Assembly: GCA_022361095.1 (NCBI GenBank)
Contig: JAKSBO010000850.1
Coordinates: 1 to 7,329, forward strand
DNA from: Desulfobacterales bacterium
GTDB lineage: Bacteria; Desulfobacterota; Desulfobacteria; Desulfobacterales; Desulfobacteraceae
Length of the DNA stretch: 7,329 nt
Reading direction: 5' to 3'
The position numbers and the translations under genes are program-made. This document shows, piece after piece, positions 6,901-7,329 of this stretch; positions within the stretch are counted from its first letter, which is position 1; each line of letters starts with the position of its first letter. Below the pieces are notes generated by a model that saw only the letters and a list, made by a program, of their open reading frames with translations, was not told the DNA's origin and did no database searches.

Positions 6901-7329
6901 ATCCATTTCCCAGCCGGGAATGCTGGATTCATTTTTGAACGTGGGCATCAATGAACAGATTGCCGGAAAAATTGCCGAAAAATCGGGGAACCCCTGGTTT
7001 GCATGGGATTCATACCGCCGGTTTATCCAGGCCTACGGTATGGTTTACGGCATCCAGAGAGACCGGTTCGATGCCATCATCAAAGGTCACAAGGAGAGGG
7101 CGGGCATCCGATTCAAGCGGTATTTTACCGGCGACCAGATGCGGGCCGTCGCCCTGGCCTACAAGAACCACGTGCTCCTGGAGGGGATCGATATCGAGGA
7201 GTCCCCCACGGAACAGCTTTTCCTGGCCATCCACAAGGTCTTCTCCTCGTGGGATTCCAAGCGGGCCATCGACTACCGCCGCATCATGGGGATTTCCGAC
7301 GACTGGGGCACGGCGGTGACCGTACAGTC
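3908..7329 (+). CDS. Giant PEP/pyruvate-binding (PPDK N-terminal domain) fusion protein, 3' end outside window
   Basis: The frame is open from 3908 to the window end: 1140 codons plus two bases, with no stop. The start is GTG, with GAGGT at 3896-3900 seven bases upstream; the frame extends back to 3800 but offers no better start. Residues 1 to about 915 match nothing I recognise. They look soluble and mostly helical, with no signal peptide or clear membrane helix, and include a distinctive I689-PSMYGSYSEAKFDALG stretch. From about 916 the sequence is PPDK-like: LGNKG (920-924), VPNGFIITT (937-945), VRSGSSISQPGML (994-1006), WDSYRRFIQAYG (1033-1044) and YRRIMGISDDWGTAV (1123-1137). K923 and R995 correspond to the ATP-contacting K22 and R92 of Clostridium symbiosum PPDK. 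PPDK interconverts pyruvate, ATP and phosphate with PEP, AMP and diphosphate. The catalytic histidine and PEP domains would lie beyond the window, so activity is unknown. The SQPGML motif is PPDK-like, not PEP-synthase- or glucan-water-dikinase-like. Confidence 0.9.
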   Translation, partial: MKSKALEVNLSDTRADVTIEDRYLLLLDFFKGYVGIINRLETFLKELSHPYRNWAFIVNESRHFSLHYFHLYSSEPDGRQVLDLLCDIFNSAFESASDSEIKSSAADNLMQILHYIAKSGPEGLDVLKGTLTHEIERILSLDDADFFFFVCSYYQPDIMVNLMTQKETLPDDPDLRSALTNFLIRFFDLSFAFWLSQNDPVAWMKNNIDEWRGGPDMLTLLEPVSRDRIQKQQQTLAQIKTLPADEMKTLSALTELTGHREHIKRFREIPRQIFSFAPEKVYGKYVKLTFLFYIIHAPGLSIIHREALGDIHRTLITLIGERGDYKKDMVIVDQTFALLKEHKGRYPETVLECIHKIGDAVYNTDEIELINHFIDRSVDHGFQFPDIAGTGEDWQIKCNVAHVKNIRVFLTLVARHPKKSKRLLSALISSLAVGGVFIRDTDLFPRDITAFLNADIGPVYNLVKQLARLLPTFFNEIGAEGELRDISTRLDESVFRRDKLIHFLRKQCHVESSSRIVDFIREVMMFWKTLDKTPLKPYLPPSIYNGIQTGGKYIDGPHAVFRTLAQKKLDTPIDFLAAPQADIEAIIDKTENATDLDRERVKLIIRFHALLNEKYGTENLDLANYVNTHMSQGLPDPRDILHALDETDPENRIGGLLAYMAELKNIILSKEKFTVNESIYHKRHIAVDIPSMYGSYSEAKFDALGMTLRLENLINVLFEDLIDGIDLRLITKPTFVKIFSVLTLFRQALALDGIISNKLDTQLEFLKYAINITTCSFTQYLDIFKGFTRAVADAVNDHFNSLHSLNLINLDNRIGRENILEKYLPEGFDPAANIPNTPAAAKMAKKLDQRVADIFFRDRIATSLGLQQLDVFLNRILNTLFRQSERLTQDELSALLNYDPKAAVCSIDAGQLFSSNIIYLGNKGLNIIELKRLGIKVPNGFIITTEVFKCLDLIDNYIPASVNFQQLVAHMLAQLEKAEGKKFGDPDNPLLLSVRSGSSISQPGMLDSFLNVGINEQIAGKIAEKSGNPWFAWDSYRRFIQAYGMVYGIQRDRFDAIIKGHKERAGIRFKRYFTGDQMRAVALAYKNHVLLEGIDIEESPTEQLFLAIHKVFSSWDSKRAIDYRRIMGISDDWGTAVTVQ

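Noticed and set aside
6951..7319. Plus-strand open frame of 122 codons in another frame
   Set aside because: It overlaps the well-matched PPDK domain motifs in the main frame, and its Arg/Ser/Thr/Pro-rich translation is typical of an out-of-frame reading.

Overview
The window looks like chromosomal DNA from an anaerobic, sulfate-reducer-like bacterium of the Desulfobacterota (Desulfobacter/Desulfobacula type). This is inferred from the chemoreceptor style, the orphan solute-binding protein, the moderate GC content with AT-rich intergenic stretches, and a very large PPDK-type fusion protein. No rRNA, tRNA, transposase or CRISPR array is visible, so the taxonomic call is tentative.

Layout. Positions 1-209 are intergenic and hold an imperfect inverted repeat and a T-run. 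Positions 210-1925 (+) encode a complete transmembrane methyl-accepting chemotaxis protein. After 93 bases, 2019-2759 (+) encodes a secreted family-3 type periplasmic solute-binding protein with no permease or ATPase beside it. Positions 2760-2928 hold a 71-base near-perfect inverted repeat and a hairpin that could terminate the gene on the opposite strand. Positions 2929-3480 (-) encode a small SLOG/LOG-like Rossmann protein. Positions 3481-3907 are non-coding, with a probable promoter for the minus-strand gene, a second copy of part of the 2760-2830 repeat, a 10-base palindrome and a strong hairpin just upstream of the next gene. From 3908 (+, GTG start) to the end of the window runs an open frame of at least 1140 codons. 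It has about 915 residues of unrecognised, probably helical sequence followed by the start of a pyruvate,phosphate dikinase (PPDK) ATP-grasp domain. The window ends inside that domain.

How the genes may work together. The chemoreceptor and the binding protein are on the same strand and could form a sensory pair, with the binding protein presenting a small polar ligand to the receptor; this is inference from adjacency. The SLOG-like gene is an isolated unit on the opposite strand, bracketed by two direct copies (30 of 35 bases identical, 877 bases apart) of an intergenic repeat. The PPDK-fusion gene appears to have its own structured leader. The most interesting items are the giant N-terminal extension on a PPDK nucleotide-binding domain, the 3811-3858 leader hairpin, and the repeat-bracketed SLOG gene.
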